A stretch of 64,000 nt of DNA from Catenulispora yoronensis (GCF_039531695.1 NZ_BAAAQN010000009.1:146600-210599); one strand, 5' to 3'; counted from the stretch's first letter, positions 8,581 to 18,412 are shown. The notes: generated by a model not told the origin, from the letters alone. Program-made: numbers and translations.

Positions 8581-9591
8581 ATGCGCTCGAAAACTGCTGG
8601 GGTCGTCGCTGCCGCGGCCACAGTCGCTCTGCTCGGGTCCGGTTGCGCCGCGGGGGGTTCCGGCGGGTCCGGTGGCTCCGACGGTTCTGGCGGCTCCGGC
8701 AAGAACGGCGCTCCGACCGCTGCGTCAAGCGGCAAGTCCGCCAGCGGTAGCGCACCCACCAGCGGCGCGACGACCACGAACGCGGCCGCGAGCGACGGCA
8801 CCATCGCCGTCCCCTCCGGGATCGACGCGGATACAAAGAAGTCCTACGACCTGGAGAACACGATCGCGATCTGTATGCGCGGCAAGGGGTTCGCCTACAC
8901 GGCCTGGTTCCCGAAGCCCTCGTCCTCCAATTCGCCGATCGACGACGACGCCGACTACGACGCGTCCAAAGCGGTACTGGCCAAATACGGCTTCGGCGCC
9001 TACGCGCAGTGGGTCTATCCGAACGACCCGAACGTGCCGGGCCACTATGAGATGCAGGTGAGTCCGAACAGCGCGGTCCGTGACGCTCTGGACGCCGCGC
9101 AGCAGAGGCTTTGGGACAAGACGCTGGTCGGTGACATCGCCGTGGCCAAGCAGACCGGCAGCAAGTTCACCCCCGACAGCTGCACCGGCCAAGCGTTCGC
9201 GAAGGTCTATCCGAACCAGCCCGACGAGGCGCAGGCCTCGTCGGAGGGCAAGGCCGCCGCCGCGCGCGCCGCCCAGGACCGGCAGAACCTCAACGGCGAC
9301 CCGGCGTTGGTGGCGTTGGCGCAGACCTACGCGAACTGCTTGCGAGGCAAGGGGATCACCGTGTCCTCCACCCAGGTCACAGAGATCCGGAACGCGGTGC
9401 GGTTCCAGTACGTCAGCCAGGCGGCCCAGCGCGCGCAGGCGGCCGGTGGGCACCTGGACGTCGCCACCGCGACACCACTGCTGACCACCGAGATCCGGGA
9501 CTCGCTGGCCGATCTGGACTGCGGCCGGGCGTTCCGCGCCGCGTATCTGCCGAAGTTGAAGCAGGCCCCGGATGCGGAGGGCGTCGGGTGA
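8581..9591 (+). CDS. Secreted lipoprotein of an ABC export operon
   Basis: 336 residues from ATG 8581, with GAAAGG upstream; an in-frame ATG at 8545 lacks a ribosome-binding site. The signal peptide ends in a lipobox (LLGSGC), followed by a Gly/Ser-rich spacer. The mature part has regularly spaced cysteines in similar settings (AICMRGKGF, PDSCTGQAF, YANCLRGKGI, LDCGRAF). The two CxRGKG segments suggest an internal duplication. It is coupled by GTGA to the membrane fusion gene, so it probably works with that transporter as a surface accessory or substrate-binding lipoprotein. No named family recognised. Confidence 0.75.
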   Translation: MRSKTAGVVAAAATVALLGSGCAAGGSGGSGGSDGSGGSGKNGAPTAASSGKSASGSAPTSGATTTNAAASDGTIAVPSGIDADTKKSYDLENTIAICMRGKGFAYTAWFPKPSSSNSPIDDDADYDASKAVLAKYGFGAYAQWVYPNDPNVPGHYEMQVSPNSAVRDALDAAQQRLWDKTLVGDIAVAKQTGSKFTPDSCTGQAFAKVYPNQPDEAQASSEGKAAAARAAQDRQNLNGDPALVALAQTYANCLRGKGITVSSTQVTEIRNAVRFQYVSQAAQRAQAAGGHLDVATATPLLTTEIRDSLADLDCGRAFRAAYLPKLKQAPDAEGVG

Positions 9592-11144
9592 GCCGCGGGG
9601 AGACTGCGAGCCCTGATGATGTGAATGCGAGTCCTGATGACGACAGTCGCCGGCCGTCGAGCTCCGCATCACGGCGGCGGCGCGTGCTCGCGGCCGTGCT
9701 CGGCGGCGTGATCGTGGCCGGGGCCGGCGGCTGGGTCGCGGGCGCGAGCCTGAAGTCCCCGGCCGACGCCGCCGCGGCGCACCGTCCGCCACCGGCCACG
9801 CCGGTGACGGCCGCGGTGACGAAGCGTCTGCTGTCCTCCACGGTGATCGCGAACGGCACCGTCCACTACGCCTCGCCGCAGCCGATCCAGCTCGGCGGGG
9901 ACGTCGGCGTCGGGGACGCGACCGGGACGGTGGCGCAGCGCGTCACCAAGGCGCCGGCGGTCGGCGCGGCGGTGGCCGAAGGCGACGCGCTCATGGAGGT
10001 CAGCGGGCGTCCGGTGCTGGTCTTCACCGGCACCGTGCCGATGTATCGGACGCTGGGGCTGGGCACGACCGGGGACGACGTCAAACAGTTGCAGGCGGCG
10101 CTGAAGCGGCTCGGCCTGAACCCCGGGCCGGTGGACGGGACGTTCAGCACCGCCACCGCCGACGCCGTCCGCGCCTGGTACCGGCACAAGGGATACGTCG
10201 CGCAGGAGCCCACGCTGGCGCAGGCGCAGCAGCTGTCGACGCTGCAATCCGCGGTGCAGGGGGCCAAGGAGGCGAAGCTGGCCGCCCAGCAGGCGTACGA
10301 CAACGCGACCGCGTCTTCGTCTTCGTCTTCGACCTCCGCGAGTCCCACGAGCGGCGCGACGGGAGCACACTCCGGGACCAGCAACAAGGACCTGCTGGCG
10401 TTGCAGCTCAAGGGCGCGAAGGACAGCCTGACGCGGGCCCAGACGCAGCTCGACGACTACCTCCGGGGCTACGGCACGACGGTGCCGGCCGGCGAGGTGG
10501 TGTTCCTGCCCTCGCTGCCCGCACGGTTGGACAAGGTAAACGTCAAGCCCGGCGACGTCCCGACCGGCTCGATCGCGACCGTGACGAGCAGCGATCTGTA
10601 CGTGCAGGCCACGGTCCCGGGAGTGGACGCGGCACTGCTGCGGCGGGGCATGGCGGTGAGCATCAACGTGCCGACAGGCGCGCCCGCGCAGGGGGCGATC
10701 AGCGTGATGGGAGCGGACGCGGCGCTCGCGGACCCGGCGACGGGAGGGGGTCCGGCGACGGGAGGAGGTCCGGGGGGAGCGCCGTCGGCCACAGGCGCTC
10801 CCGGCGCCGACCCGAGCGGATCGGCCGCCGCGCCGACCGACCCGAGCGCGCCGGTCGCGGTCCGAGTGACCGCGGCGAACCCCGCGCAGCTGGCCGGACT
10901 CGCGGACAGCGCAGTCCAGATGACGGTGACGATCGGTGCGAGTGACGGCCCGGTGCTGGCTGTGCCGGTGGCCGCTGTGTTCACCTCGGCCGACGGCCAG
11001 GCGAAGGTCCGGGTTCTGCGATCCGACGGCTCCGAGGAACCGGTGCCGGTAACGCTCGGCCTCGCCGCGAGCGGCTACGTGGAAGTGAAGCCGCAGGCCG
11101 GGACGGTGCTTGTCGAAGGCGACCGAGTGGTGGTCCAGGGATGA
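9588..11144 (+). CDS. HlyD/MacA-like membrane fusion protein with peptidoglycan-binding domain
   Basis: 518 residues from GTG 9588 (overlapping the lipoprotein stop). One transmembrane segment (VLAAVLGGVIVAGAGGWV, about 33-50) is followed by a short lipoyl/barrel segment, an inserted PG_binding_1 domain (LGTTGDDVKQLQAALKRLG through AWYRHKGY, about 158-205), an Ala/Gln/Lys coiled coil (about 210-285) and a beta-barrel region. A Gly/Pro/Ala-rich insert sits near 380-425. In Gram-positive bacteria such proteins link a MacB-type transporter to the wall. ATGA overlap with the ATPase gene makes this a four-gene coupled operon (8581-13479). Confidence 0.88.
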   Translation: MSRGETASPDDVNASPDDDSRRPSSSASRRRRVLAAVLGGVIVAGAGGWVAGASLKSPADAAAAHRPPPATPVTAAVTKRLLSSTVIANGTVHYASPQPIQLGGDVGVGDATGTVAQRVTKAPAVGAAVAEGDALMEVSGRPVLVFTGTVPMYRTLGLGTTGDDVKQLQAALKRLGLNPGPVDGTFSTATADAVRAWYRHKGYVAQEPTLAQAQQLSTLQSAVQGAKEAKLAAQQAYDNATASSSSSSTSASPTSGATGAHSGTSNKDLLALQLKGAKDSLTRAQTQLDDYLRGYGTTVPAGEVVFLPSLPARLDKVNVKPGDVPTGSIATVTSSDLYVQATVPGVDAALLRRGMAVSINVPTGAPAQGAISVMGADAALADPATGGGPATGGGPGGAPSATGAPGADPSGSAAAPTDPSAPVAVRVTAANPAQLAGLADSAVQMTVTIGASDGPVLAVPVAAVFTSADGQAKVRVLRSDGSEEPVPVTLGLAASGYVEVKPQAGTVLVEGDRVVVQG

Positions 11145-12196
11145 GTGAAGATCTGGTTCGAATGCTCAGGCTCGGCGCCGGCTCCGATCGCAACTCGAAC
11201 AACACGGATCGCAGCCCGCACAGTGCCAGCACCAGCCCGAATCACGCCGATCGCACCCCGAATGACGCCGGCAGCAGCCAGGGCCAAACCGGTAGCGGCC
11301 TGGATCAGGCTGATCGCAGCCCGGACCAAGCCGGTTACGGCCTGGACCACGCCGATCGCAGCCCCGACCACGCTGATCACAGCCCGGACCACGCTGATCA
11401 CAGCCCGGACCACGCCGATCACAGCCTGGATCAGGCTGATCGCGGCTCGAAGGACGCCGATCGCAACTCGAACCACACTGCCCGCAGCCCCGACCACCCC
11501 AATCCCGAACCGGTCATCGAGCTGCGCCAACTGTGCCGCGAGTACCCGGCGACACCTCCCGTGCGGGCGCTTCGCGATGTCGAGCTCACCGTTCGGCGCG
11601 GTGACCATCTTGCTGTCGTCGGGCCGTCCGGGTCGGGCAAGTCGACGTTGTTGGCGGTGTTGGGGCTTTTGGACCGGCCGACTTCGGGTTCTTATTCGCT
11701 CGATGGTGTCGAGACTGTCGATCTCAGCGATGGGGAGCGGACCGCCTTGCGTGGGCAGCGCATCGGCTTTGTGTTCCAGTCCTTCCATCTGCTGGCTCAT
11801 CGCAGTGCTCGCGAGAATGTCGAGCTCGCCGAGGTGCATGGCGGCGGTGGCGGTCGGCGGGGGCGGAGTCGTCGTGCGTTGGCCGCGTTGGAGCAAGTCG
11901 GGTTGGGGCACCGTGCGGACTTCCTGCCCAGCCGGCTGTCCGGCGGGGAGCGGCAGCGGGTTGCGGTGGCGCGCGCGTTGATGGGACAGCCAGCGTTGCT
12001 GCTGTGCGACGAGCCCACTGGGAATCTGGACTCGGCGAACACCGAGGCGCTGCTCGACCTCTTCGACGACCTGCGCGAACAAGGCGTCACGCTGCTCGTC
12101 ATCACCCACGACGACGTCGTCAGCCGCCGCGCCGCACGCCGCGTCCGCATCGCCGATGGCGTCCTGACCGAGGAACTCGCGGAGGTCGGCGGATGA
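11141..12196 (+). CDS. MacB/LolD-type ABC transporter ATPase with N-terminal heptapeptide-repeat extension
   Basis: 351 residues. The ATPase begins near residue 122 (PVIELRQLCREYP) and is complete: Walker A GPSGSGKST, Q-loop VFQSFHLL, signature LSGGERQRVAVARAL, Walker B LLLCDEPTGNLD and H-loop VITHDD. Ahead of it lie about 120 residues made of 15 degenerate heptads (type ADRSPDH). The start at 11141 is supported by the ATGA overlap with the preceding stop, so the extension is probably translated; an internal start close to residue 115 would give a normal-sized LolD-like ATPase. It energises the permease encoded next to it. Confidence 0.9.
   Translation: MSEDLVRMLRLGAGSDRNSNNTDRSPHSASTSPNHADRTPNDAGSSQGQTGSGLDQADRSPDQAGYGLDHADRSPDHADHSPDHADHSPDHADHSLDQADRGSKDADRNSNHTARSPDHPNPEPVIELRQLCREYPATPPVRALRDVELTVRRGDHLAVVGPSGSGKSTLLAVLGLLDRPTSGSYSLDGVETVDLSDGERTALRGQRIGFVFQSFHLLAHRSARENVELAEVHGGGGGRRGRSRRALAALEQVGLGHRADFLPSRLSGGERQRVAVARALMGQPALLLCDEPTGNLDSANTEALLDLFDDLREQGVTLLVITHDDVVSRRAARRVRIADGVLTEELAEVGG
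11183..11497 (+). repeat. 15 tandem 21-bp repeats (heptapeptide array)
   Basis: Fifteen in-frame units of 21 bases encode A-D-R/H-S-P-D-H variants. The central units are nearly identical (three consecutive ADHSPDH/ADRSPDH copies around 11365-11430) and the outer ones diverged. Most units contain GATC. His and Asp dominate, so metal or proton binding is conceivable, but nothing proves it. Confidence 0.9.
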
Positions 12197-13479
12197 GCGC
12201 GGTAAAGGTGAAGGTGAAGGCGAATGTGAAGGTGCAGGCGAGCGATCGGTCCAAGGCCAGCCGCCCTCGCGTCAAACGCTACGACCCCCGTGACCTCGTC
12301 TCCGAAGCGCTGCTCGGCATCCTCACCCGTCCCCTGCGGGCCGCGCTGACCACCCTCGGCACCGTCCTCGGCATCACCACGCTCGTCATCACCCTGGGCG
12401 TCGCGGCCACCGCCGCCAACCAGATCACCACCCGGTTCGACGCGCTGTCCGCGACCACCGTCTCCGTCACCGCGCCTCCGCCGCAGCCCGGATCCGCGGA
12501 CCCGCCGCTGCTGGACTGGGACGGTCCCGACCAGGTCGCGCGGCTGGCCGGGGTCACCGGGGTCGCGGCGCTCGCCGAGGCGCCGGTCGGCGTCGATCTG
12601 CCGGTCAGGGCCAGCGCGGTGGACGACCCGACGCTGGCCGGCGCCTCGATCCCGGTGGTGGCGGCGACCGCCGGCCTGCCGGCGGCGGTCCGCGGCACCG
12701 TGACCGCCGGGCGGTTCTTCGACGCCGGCATGGTGGCGCGGCACGACCGGGTCGCGGTCCTCGGCGACCAGGCCGCGAAGCTGCTGGGCGTCACCGATCT
12801 GGCCGAGGCGCCGGCGGTGTTCGTCGGCGGCCAGCCGTTCACGGTGATCGGCGTGCTCGGCGACATCGCCCGCGAGCAGTTCCTGGCCGCCACGGTGATC
12901 CTGCCGTCGACCACCGCGCACGACCGCCTCGGTTTCGGCGCGCCCGGCAGGGTGCTGATCACCACCGCGCTGGGCGCCGCCGGGCAGGTCGCGGCCCAGG
13001 CCCCGGTCGCGCTGGCGCCGGGTCGCTCGGCCGGGCTGACGGTGGTGGCACCGCCGAGCCTGGAGCGGGCCCGCAAGAGCGTCGCCGGCGACACCAACGC
13101 GCTGTTCCTGGTGCTGGGCCTGGTCTCGCTCGTGGTCGGTGCGGTCGGCATCGCCAACGTCACGCTGGTGACGGTCGTCGAACGCACCGGGGAGATCGGC
13201 CTGCGCCGGGCCCTCGGCGCGGCCCGCCGCCACATCGCGTACCAGTTCTTGTTGGAGTCCACCGGTGTCGGCCTCGTCGGCGGCGTCATCGGCGCCGCCC
13301 TGGGGGTGATCGGCGTGGTCGCGGTCTCGGCGGCGCACGACTGGACGCCGGTGCTGGACGTTCGGCTGGCGCTGGCCGCGCCGGTCGCGGGCGCGGTGGT
13401 CGGCTTGGCGGCCGGCGTGTACCCGGCGGTGCGTGCGGCGCGGCGGGAGCCGGTCGACGCGTTGCGGGCGGGCCTGTAA
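12193..13479 (+). CDS. MacB/FtsX-type ABC transporter permease
   Basis: 428 residues from ATG 12193, overlapping the ATPase stop. A Lys/Val-rich start (alternating KVKVK) precedes the first membrane helix (LRAALTTLGTVLGITTLVITL, about residues 38-58). A large extracytoplasmic MacB_PCD domain runs to about 285, and three further helices follow in the FtsX domain, with the family motif ERTGEIGLRRALGA and the ending YPAVRAARREPVDALRAGL. This is the membrane half of the transporter built with the three preceding genes; the exported substrate (lipid, peptide or drug) cannot be told. Confidence 0.92.
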   Translation: MSAVKVKVKANVKVQASDRSKASRPRVKRYDPRDLVSEALLGILTRPLRAALTTLGTVLGITTLVITLGVAATAANQITTRFDALSATTVSVTAPPPQPGSADPPLLDWDGPDQVARLAGVTGVAALAEAPVGVDLPVRASAVDDPTLAGASIPVVAATAGLPAAVRGTVTAGRFFDAGMVARHDRVAVLGDQAAKLLGVTDLAEAPAVFVGGQPFTVIGVLGDIAREQFLAATVILPSTTAHDRLGFGAPGRVLITTALGAAGQVAAQAPVALAPGRSAGLTVVAPPSLERARKSVAGDTNALFLVLGLVSLVVGAVGIANVTLVTVVERTGEIGLRRALGAARRHIAYQFLLESTGVGLVGGVIGAALGVIGVVAVSAAHDWTPVLDVRLALAAPVAGAVVGLAAGVYPAVRAARREPVDALRAGL

Positions 13480-13489
13480 TAAGAACGCC

Positions 13490-13504
13490 GGCGGCCGGGC
13501 CGCC
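13490..13504. terminator. Short GC-only inverted repeat after the ABC operon
   Basis: GGCGGCC and GGCCGCC flank one base directly downstream of the permease stop. The practical hairpin is 6 bp with a 3-base loop and no T-tract, so this is a weak call. Confidence 0.35.
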
Positions 13505-13617
13505 ATTAGCCCATCCGAGCCGCCGAACGTGTGTCGCGGCGGCACATGACTCGATCGGCCATCACGCGACGTAACAATTCAGGCATTCGTCACAGTGTCA
13601 CAGCGAGGATGATTGCC

Positions 13618-16600
13618 ATGCGTGCTGCCCGCCGCGTCAGGTGGATCGCGAGCGTGGCGGCGTTCGGCGCCGCCTGCGTTTTTCTGGTGCCCGCCGCCTC
13701 TCGCGCCGCGGACAAGACGGCGTCGCTGGCGTTGTCCAAAGAGGTGTTCGAGCCCGGCACCAAGACGCCGGTGACCGCTCCGCTCCAGCCGGGCCAGCAG
13801 TTCGACTATCAGATCACCGCGTCCTGCTCGGGGCTGACCGAGGGCTGTATCAACGCCAAGACCGTGGACGTGATCCCGCCGGGCATCACGATCGAGGTCC
13901 CGCCGTCGCAGCCGCCGCTGTACAACGTCGACTACGACGACGCCACCAGGACCCTGACGGTCACCTACACCAGCCCGCTGCCCGCGCCGCCGAACCCGCC
14001 GGGCTCGGTCGGCCTGCCGGCCGGCGCGGTCCGGGACCTGACGATCCGCGGCACCGTCGACGCCGACGCCACCGACGGCGAGACGATCACCAACACCGCG
14101 ACCGTGACCGCCGACAACGCGGACCCCGCCGACGGCTCGACGACGTTCGACGTGACGGTGCCGTCGGTGGTGACGCCGGTGGCCACCAAGTCGCTGACGC
14201 CGGACTCGGTGGTGGCGCTGTCCGGCGCCGGGGCGACGATCACGCTCGGCGTGCAGAACCAGTCCAGCGGCACGGCGAAGGTCTCGTCGCTGACCGTCGG
14301 CGACCACACCGCCGCCACCTGGGACGACTGGAACGTGACCGGCGTCGGGCCGGTGACGCAGTTCCCGGCCGGCGCGGACCAGGTGGCGGTCGTGGTGTGC
14401 ACGCAGCCGACGCCGTGCACCCAGCAGCAGCTGATCGTCGGCCCGCCGCAGCCCGGTCCGGACCTGGTGCTGCCGCCCGGCGTCGACCCGGCCACCGTGA
14501 CCGGCGTCGACTTCGTCTTCTCGAACTCCGCCGGGACGCCGCTGGTCAACGGCGGCTCGCCCGGCAGCGTCCAGATCCAGGTCGAGCTGCGCGACACCGT
14601 CCGCTCCACCGGCGCGCCGCTGAACCCGGCCACCACCCTGACCCAGGACAACTGCGCCACGCCGTCGGCCAAGGACTCCCGCGGCCGGTCCACCACCGGC
14701 GCCGACGTCTGCGCGCCGTACTCGATCCTGTCGGCGATCCCGAGCATCGGCGGCTCGAAGCAGTTCTTCCCCGACAACGCCGGCACCTACAGCCCGAACG
14801 GCTACGCGGTCGCCGGGCAGCAGTCCGGCGTGACCGCGCTGGGCAAGGCGCAGAACACCTCGCAGGGCCCGGTGACCACGATGACCGTCACCGAGCCCTC
14901 GGCCTCGGCGCCGTCGGCGCTGACCGGGATCGACGTGACCAGCGCCCGGCTGGTCTTCCCGGAGGGCGCGAATTCGGCCACCGGGCAGTTCACCTGCGCC
15001 GACGGCTCGGTCCACCCGTTCACCCTCACGCCGCCGCCGACCACGGTCGACATCGGCTCCACCGAGTGCCCGGCCGGGCAGCCGCCGCGGGAGGCGACGG
15101 TCACCTTCACCGGGTCGATGCCGCCCGGCGCGACCGCCGCCTTCGGCATCCACGGCGTGCTCAACGACTCGGTCCCGGGCGGCGCGACGTTCACCAACTG
15201 CGCCGACGCCTCGGTCGGCGGCGGGGCCGGCGGCACCGCCTCCGGCAGCGCCTGCGCCGATCTGAACGTCGAGGACCCGCGCACCACCGTCAACGGCTCG
15301 AAGACCACGTCCTCGGCGGAGACCGGCGGCCAGCTGGTGCCGGGGCAGCCGTTCACGTTCACTTCGCAGGCCACGAACAACGGCAACCTGCCGCAGACCC
15401 AGTTCACGCTGACCGACCCGGACCCGTCGCAGACCGGGACCGACAACCCCTTCACCTATGTCCGCCTGGTGTCGGCGCAGATCACGACCCAGCCGGCCGG
15501 CCTGGCCAACGACTTCGTCCTCGAAGTGTTCTCCGGCGGGACGTGGCAGCCGTACGACGGCTCGAACAGCGCGTTGTTGACCGACGCCACCGGCGTGCGG
15601 GCTCGGCTGGTGTCCGGCGCGGTCCAGCCGACCAACACGGTGACGCTGAAGGTCACGGTCACGCCCCGGGACGGCGTCCCGCCGGGGACCACGATCACCA
15701 ACTGCATGCAGGCGTCCGGCACCTCGGTGGACGGCAGCGGCTCCAGCGGCAAGATCTGCTCCGGCACCCAGACCGTGCGGCCGGCCGCGGACGCCGGCCA
15801 GATCGCCAAGGACATCGTCCCGGGCACGCTGCCGCGGTCCATCCCGGGAGTGCCGCCGCACACCGCGCAGGTGAAGATCCGCGCCGCGAACGTCGGCAAC
15901 GTGCCGATGGACCGGATCGTCGTCGTCGACCCCGACCCGGCGCAGGCCGACCCGACCGCCTTCTTCGACAGCGTCGACCTGGTGAGCCTGGACGGCGTCA
16001 GCTTCCCGCCGGGCGCGGACCGGGTCCAGGTGGACGCCTGTACGAGCTTTGCGAACTGCGCCGCCGGGACCTACTCGCTCGGGACTCCCGGCGCGACGCC
16101 CGCCCTTCCGGCCGGCGTCGCCCCGGGGTCGGTGACCGGACTGCGGTTCACGTTCACCAACTCCACGGCAACGTCCGGGCAGTACCTCCTGATTCCGGGG
16201 AGCAACTACCCGACCGGCGGCCCGTGCCCGAACGGCACCGTCTGCTTCACCGTCGCGCCGCGCGTGGATCTGCGCTCGAACCCCTCGCAGCCGATCCCGG
16301 ACACCGTGCCGGACATCGCCGCCGCCTCCGGCAGCGACGTGCTCACCGGCGGGAGCCTGACGCCGTTCGGCTCGGCGCCGGCCCAGCTGGTCGTCACGCC
16401 GGGCAGCATCCAGCTCGGGGCGGAGAAGTCCGCCGCCCCCACGCTGGTCTCGCCCGGCACCCCGATCCTCTACAGCCTGAAGGTCACCAACACCGGGACC
16501 GGCGCGGTGCCGGCGCTGCTGGTCACCGAGCCGCTGCCGGCCGGGCTGGTGTTCGACCCGACGTTCGCCGGCGACGGCGGCCAGCCGTACACGATGACCG

Positions 16601-18408
16601 CCACCGTGCCGTCCGGGACGCCGGCCGTCCCGACCCCGGCGTTCACTCCGACGGCCGATCCCACCAGCCACGAGGTCACGGAGCTGACCTGGCAGTTCCC
16701 CGCGGACTTCCTGTTCCTGCCGGGCTCGGTGGTCACCCTGTCGTTCCAGGCCACCCTGGCTCCCGGGACCACGGCCGGCACGCCGGTGCCGAACACGTTC
16801 GGGGCGAGCACCAGCGACACCGGCAGCCGGTCCAAGCTGACCTGCGCGGCCGGCGACGTCGACCCGGATCTGGGCTGCACCGCCGACGCCCAGGTGAACC
16901 CCCAGGCCGGCAACGGCCTCGACGCCCTGAAGTGGGTGCACGGCGACGACTCGCTCGGCTTCGTGAACACCCGGACCGGCGCCCACTACCCGGCCGGCGA
17001 CCCCAACTGCCCGCTGCTGACCGACGCCGGCCGCAGCTACACCCGCTACCCGTGCATCGCGCGGGTGCTGGCCGGTCAGCGGTTCGACTTCCTGCTCGAC
17101 TTCACCAACGTCGGCACCACCGACGTCACCCAGACCCGCCTGGTCGAGGACCTGCCGAAGGTCGGGGACAAGGGCGTCATCGTGCCCGGGGACCGCGGCA
17201 CCCAATGGACGCCGCGGCCGCTGCTGGCCGCCGCGCCGAGCCTGAGCTCCGGCGCGCCGGGCACGCTGACCTCCGCCTACGCCCCGAGCTCGCCGGGCTG
17301 CACCCTGGACCTGTCGCCGCAGCCGTCGGCCTGCCCGGCCGGCAGCTGGGACCCGGCCTTCGACGCGAACGCGGAGTCGCTGCGGGAGTACATCGACTTC
17401 TCCCCGGCGCTGCCTCCCGGCGGCAGCACGCGGCTGCACGTCCCGATGGCCGCGCCGGCCGACCTGGCCGGGATCGACGACAACCCGGTGGCCTGGAACT
17501 CCTTCGGCCACACCGACTTCTTCAGCAGCGGCGAGAGCGCCACCCAGCTGCCGGCGGTGGAGCCGGTGAAGGTCGGCGTGGCGATGCCGTTCGGGGACCT
17601 GGCGATCACCAAGGCCGTGGCCGGGCCGCTGCCCCCGGGGTCGAAGGTCGGGCCGTTCACGGTCCGGTACTCGTGCCGGGTGACCGACGCCGACGGCCAG
17701 GACCACCTGGTCGCCGTCGGCAGTGCGAGCCTGGCCGACGGACAGACCCTGACCCGGGCCCACATCCCGGCCGGGGCGGTCTGCACGATCACCGAGGCCG
17801 ACGCCGGCGGCGGACAGAGCTCGCTGCCCGAGCCGATCACCATCGCCGCCGGGGACGGGGTCACCGCCACCCAGGCCACCGTCACGGTCACCAACACGTT
17901 CGCCGCGCCGCGCCTGCTGGTCGTCAAGCACGTCACCGGCAGCGGCGCCCCGAGCGGCGCCGGGTTCGGGGTGCGGGTGAGCTGCACGCTCGACGGCGAG
18001 CCGGTCGCCGGGTATCCGCGCACCGTGACCGTCGCCGACGGCGAGACGCTCGTGCTGACCGACGTGCCGGTCGGCGCGCACTGCACGGCGGCGGAGACCG
18101 AGGCGCACGGAGCCGCGTCGACGTCGATCGCGTACTCGGACGGCGGGGACGCGGTGATCCGTGCCGACCAGGACGCGACGATCACGGTGACCAACACCTT
18201 CGTGGCGCCCGCGCCGACGCCGGACCCGGCGCCGAAGCCGACGCCCGGGCCGACGCCGGAGCCCGCTCCCCAGCCGAAGCCGCACCACCTGCCGATGACC
18301 GGTGCCGAGGTGCTGTTCCCGGCCGCGTTCGCGGTGCTGACGCTGCTCAGCGGCGGCGTGCTGGTGGTGGCGGTGCGGTCGCGGCGGCGTGATCGGGAGC
18401 GTTACTGA
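13618..18408 (+). CDS. Giant LPXTG-anchored surface protein with DUF11-like and DUF5979-like repeats
   Basis: 1,596 residues from ATG 13618, with GCGAGG nine bases upstream; ATG 13609 is possible. The signal peptide (VAAFGAACVFLVPAASRAA) is followed by a series of immunoglobulin-like domains of the DUF11/conserved repeat type (repeated VTNTGTG, TFTNS, PPGTTITNC elements and paired cysteines). Two Cna/SpaA-like DUF5979-type modules follow near the C-terminus (each ending VTVTNTF), then a Pro-rich PTPGPTPEPAP spacer. The sorting signal is LPMTG, a hydrophobic helix and a basic RSRRRDRERY tail. Sortase should therefore attach it covalently to peptidoglycan. No sortase gene is nearby. It probably acts as an adhesin or structural surface stalk. 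Confidence 0.92.
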   Translation: MRAARRVRWIASVAAFGAACVFLVPAASRAADKTASLALSKEVFEPGTKTPVTAPLQPGQQFDYQITASCSGLTEGCINAKTVDVIPPGITIEVPPSQPPLYNVDYDDATRTLTVTYTSPLPAPPNPPGSVGLPAGAVRDLTIRGTVDADATDGETITNTATVTADNADPADGSTTFDVTVPSVVTPVATKSLTPDSVVALSGAGATITLGVQNQSSGTAKVSSLTVGDHTAATWDDWNVTGVGPVTQFPAGADQVAVVVCTQPTPCTQQQLIVGPPQPGPDLVLPPGVDPATVTGVDFVFSNSAGTPLVNGGSPGSVQIQVELRDTVRSTGAPLNPATTLTQDNCATPSAKDSRGRSTTGADVCAPYSILSAIPSIGGSKQFFPDNAGTYSPNGYAVAGQQSGVTALGKAQNTSQGPVTTMTVTEPSASAPSALTGIDVTSARLVFPEGANSATGQFTCADGSVHPFTLTPPPTTVDIGSTECPAGQPPREATVTFTGSMPPGATAAFGIHGVLNDSVPGGATFTNCADASVGGGAGGTASGSACADLNVEDPRTTVNGSKTTSSAETGGQLVPGQPFTFTSQATNNGNLPQTQFTLTDPDPSQTGTDNPFTYVRLVSAQITTQPAGLANDFVLEVFSGGTWQPYDGSNSALLTDATGVRARLVSGAVQPTNTVTLKVTVTPRDGVPPGTTITNCMQASGTSVDGSGSSGKICSGTQTVRPAADAGQIAKDIVPGTLPRSIPGVPPHTAQVKIRAANVGNVPMDRIVVVDPDPAQADPTAFFDSVDLVSLDGVSFPPGADRVQVDACTSFANCAAGTYSLGTPGATPALPAGVAPGSVTGLRFTFTNSTATSGQYLLIPGSNYPTGGPCPNGTVCFTVAPRVDLRSNPSQPIPDTVPDIAAASGSDVLTGGSLTPFGSAPAQLVVTPGSIQLGAEKSAAPTLVSPGTPILYSLKVTNTGTGAVPALLVTEPLPAGLVFDPTFAGDGGQPYTMTATVPSGTPAVPTPAFTPTADPTSHEVTELTWQFPADFLFLPGSVVTLSFQATLAPGTTAGTPVPNTFGASTSDTGSRSKLTCAAGDVDPDLGCTADAQVNPQAGNGLDALKWVHGDDSLGFVNTRTGAHYPAGDPNCPLLTDAGRSYTRYPCIARVLAGQRFDFLLDFTNVGTTDVTQTRLVEDLPKVGDKGVIVPGDRGTQWTPRPLLAAAPSLSSGAPGTLTSAYAPSSPGCTLDLSPQPSACPAGSWDPAFDANAESLREYIDFSPALPPGGSTRLHVPMAAPADLAGIDDNPVAWNSFGHTDFFSSGESATQLPAVEPVKVGVAMPFGDLAITKAVAGPLPPGSKVGPFTVRYSCRVTDADGQDHLVAVGSASLADGQTLTRAHIPAGAVCTITEADAGGGQSSLPEPITIAAGDGVTATQATVTVTNTFAAPRLLVVKHVTGSGAPSGAGFGVRVSCTLDGEPVAGYPRTVTVADGETLVLTDVPVGAHCTAAETEAHGAASTSIAYSDGGDAVIRADQDATITVTNTFVAPAPTPDPAPKPTPGPTPEPAPQPKPHHLPMTGAEVLFPAAFAVLTLLSGGVLVVAVRSRRRDRERY

Positions 18409-18412
18409 ACGG

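Noticed and set aside
11183..11497. Regular repeats that might be a CRISPR array
   Set aside because: Units are contiguous 21-base coding repeats with no spacers.
13579..18288. Long open frames on the minus strand and in a second plus frame across the surface protein gene
   Set aside because: Composition is Arg/Gly/Ala-rich without motifs. The chosen frame has a signal peptide, domains and an LPXTG signal.
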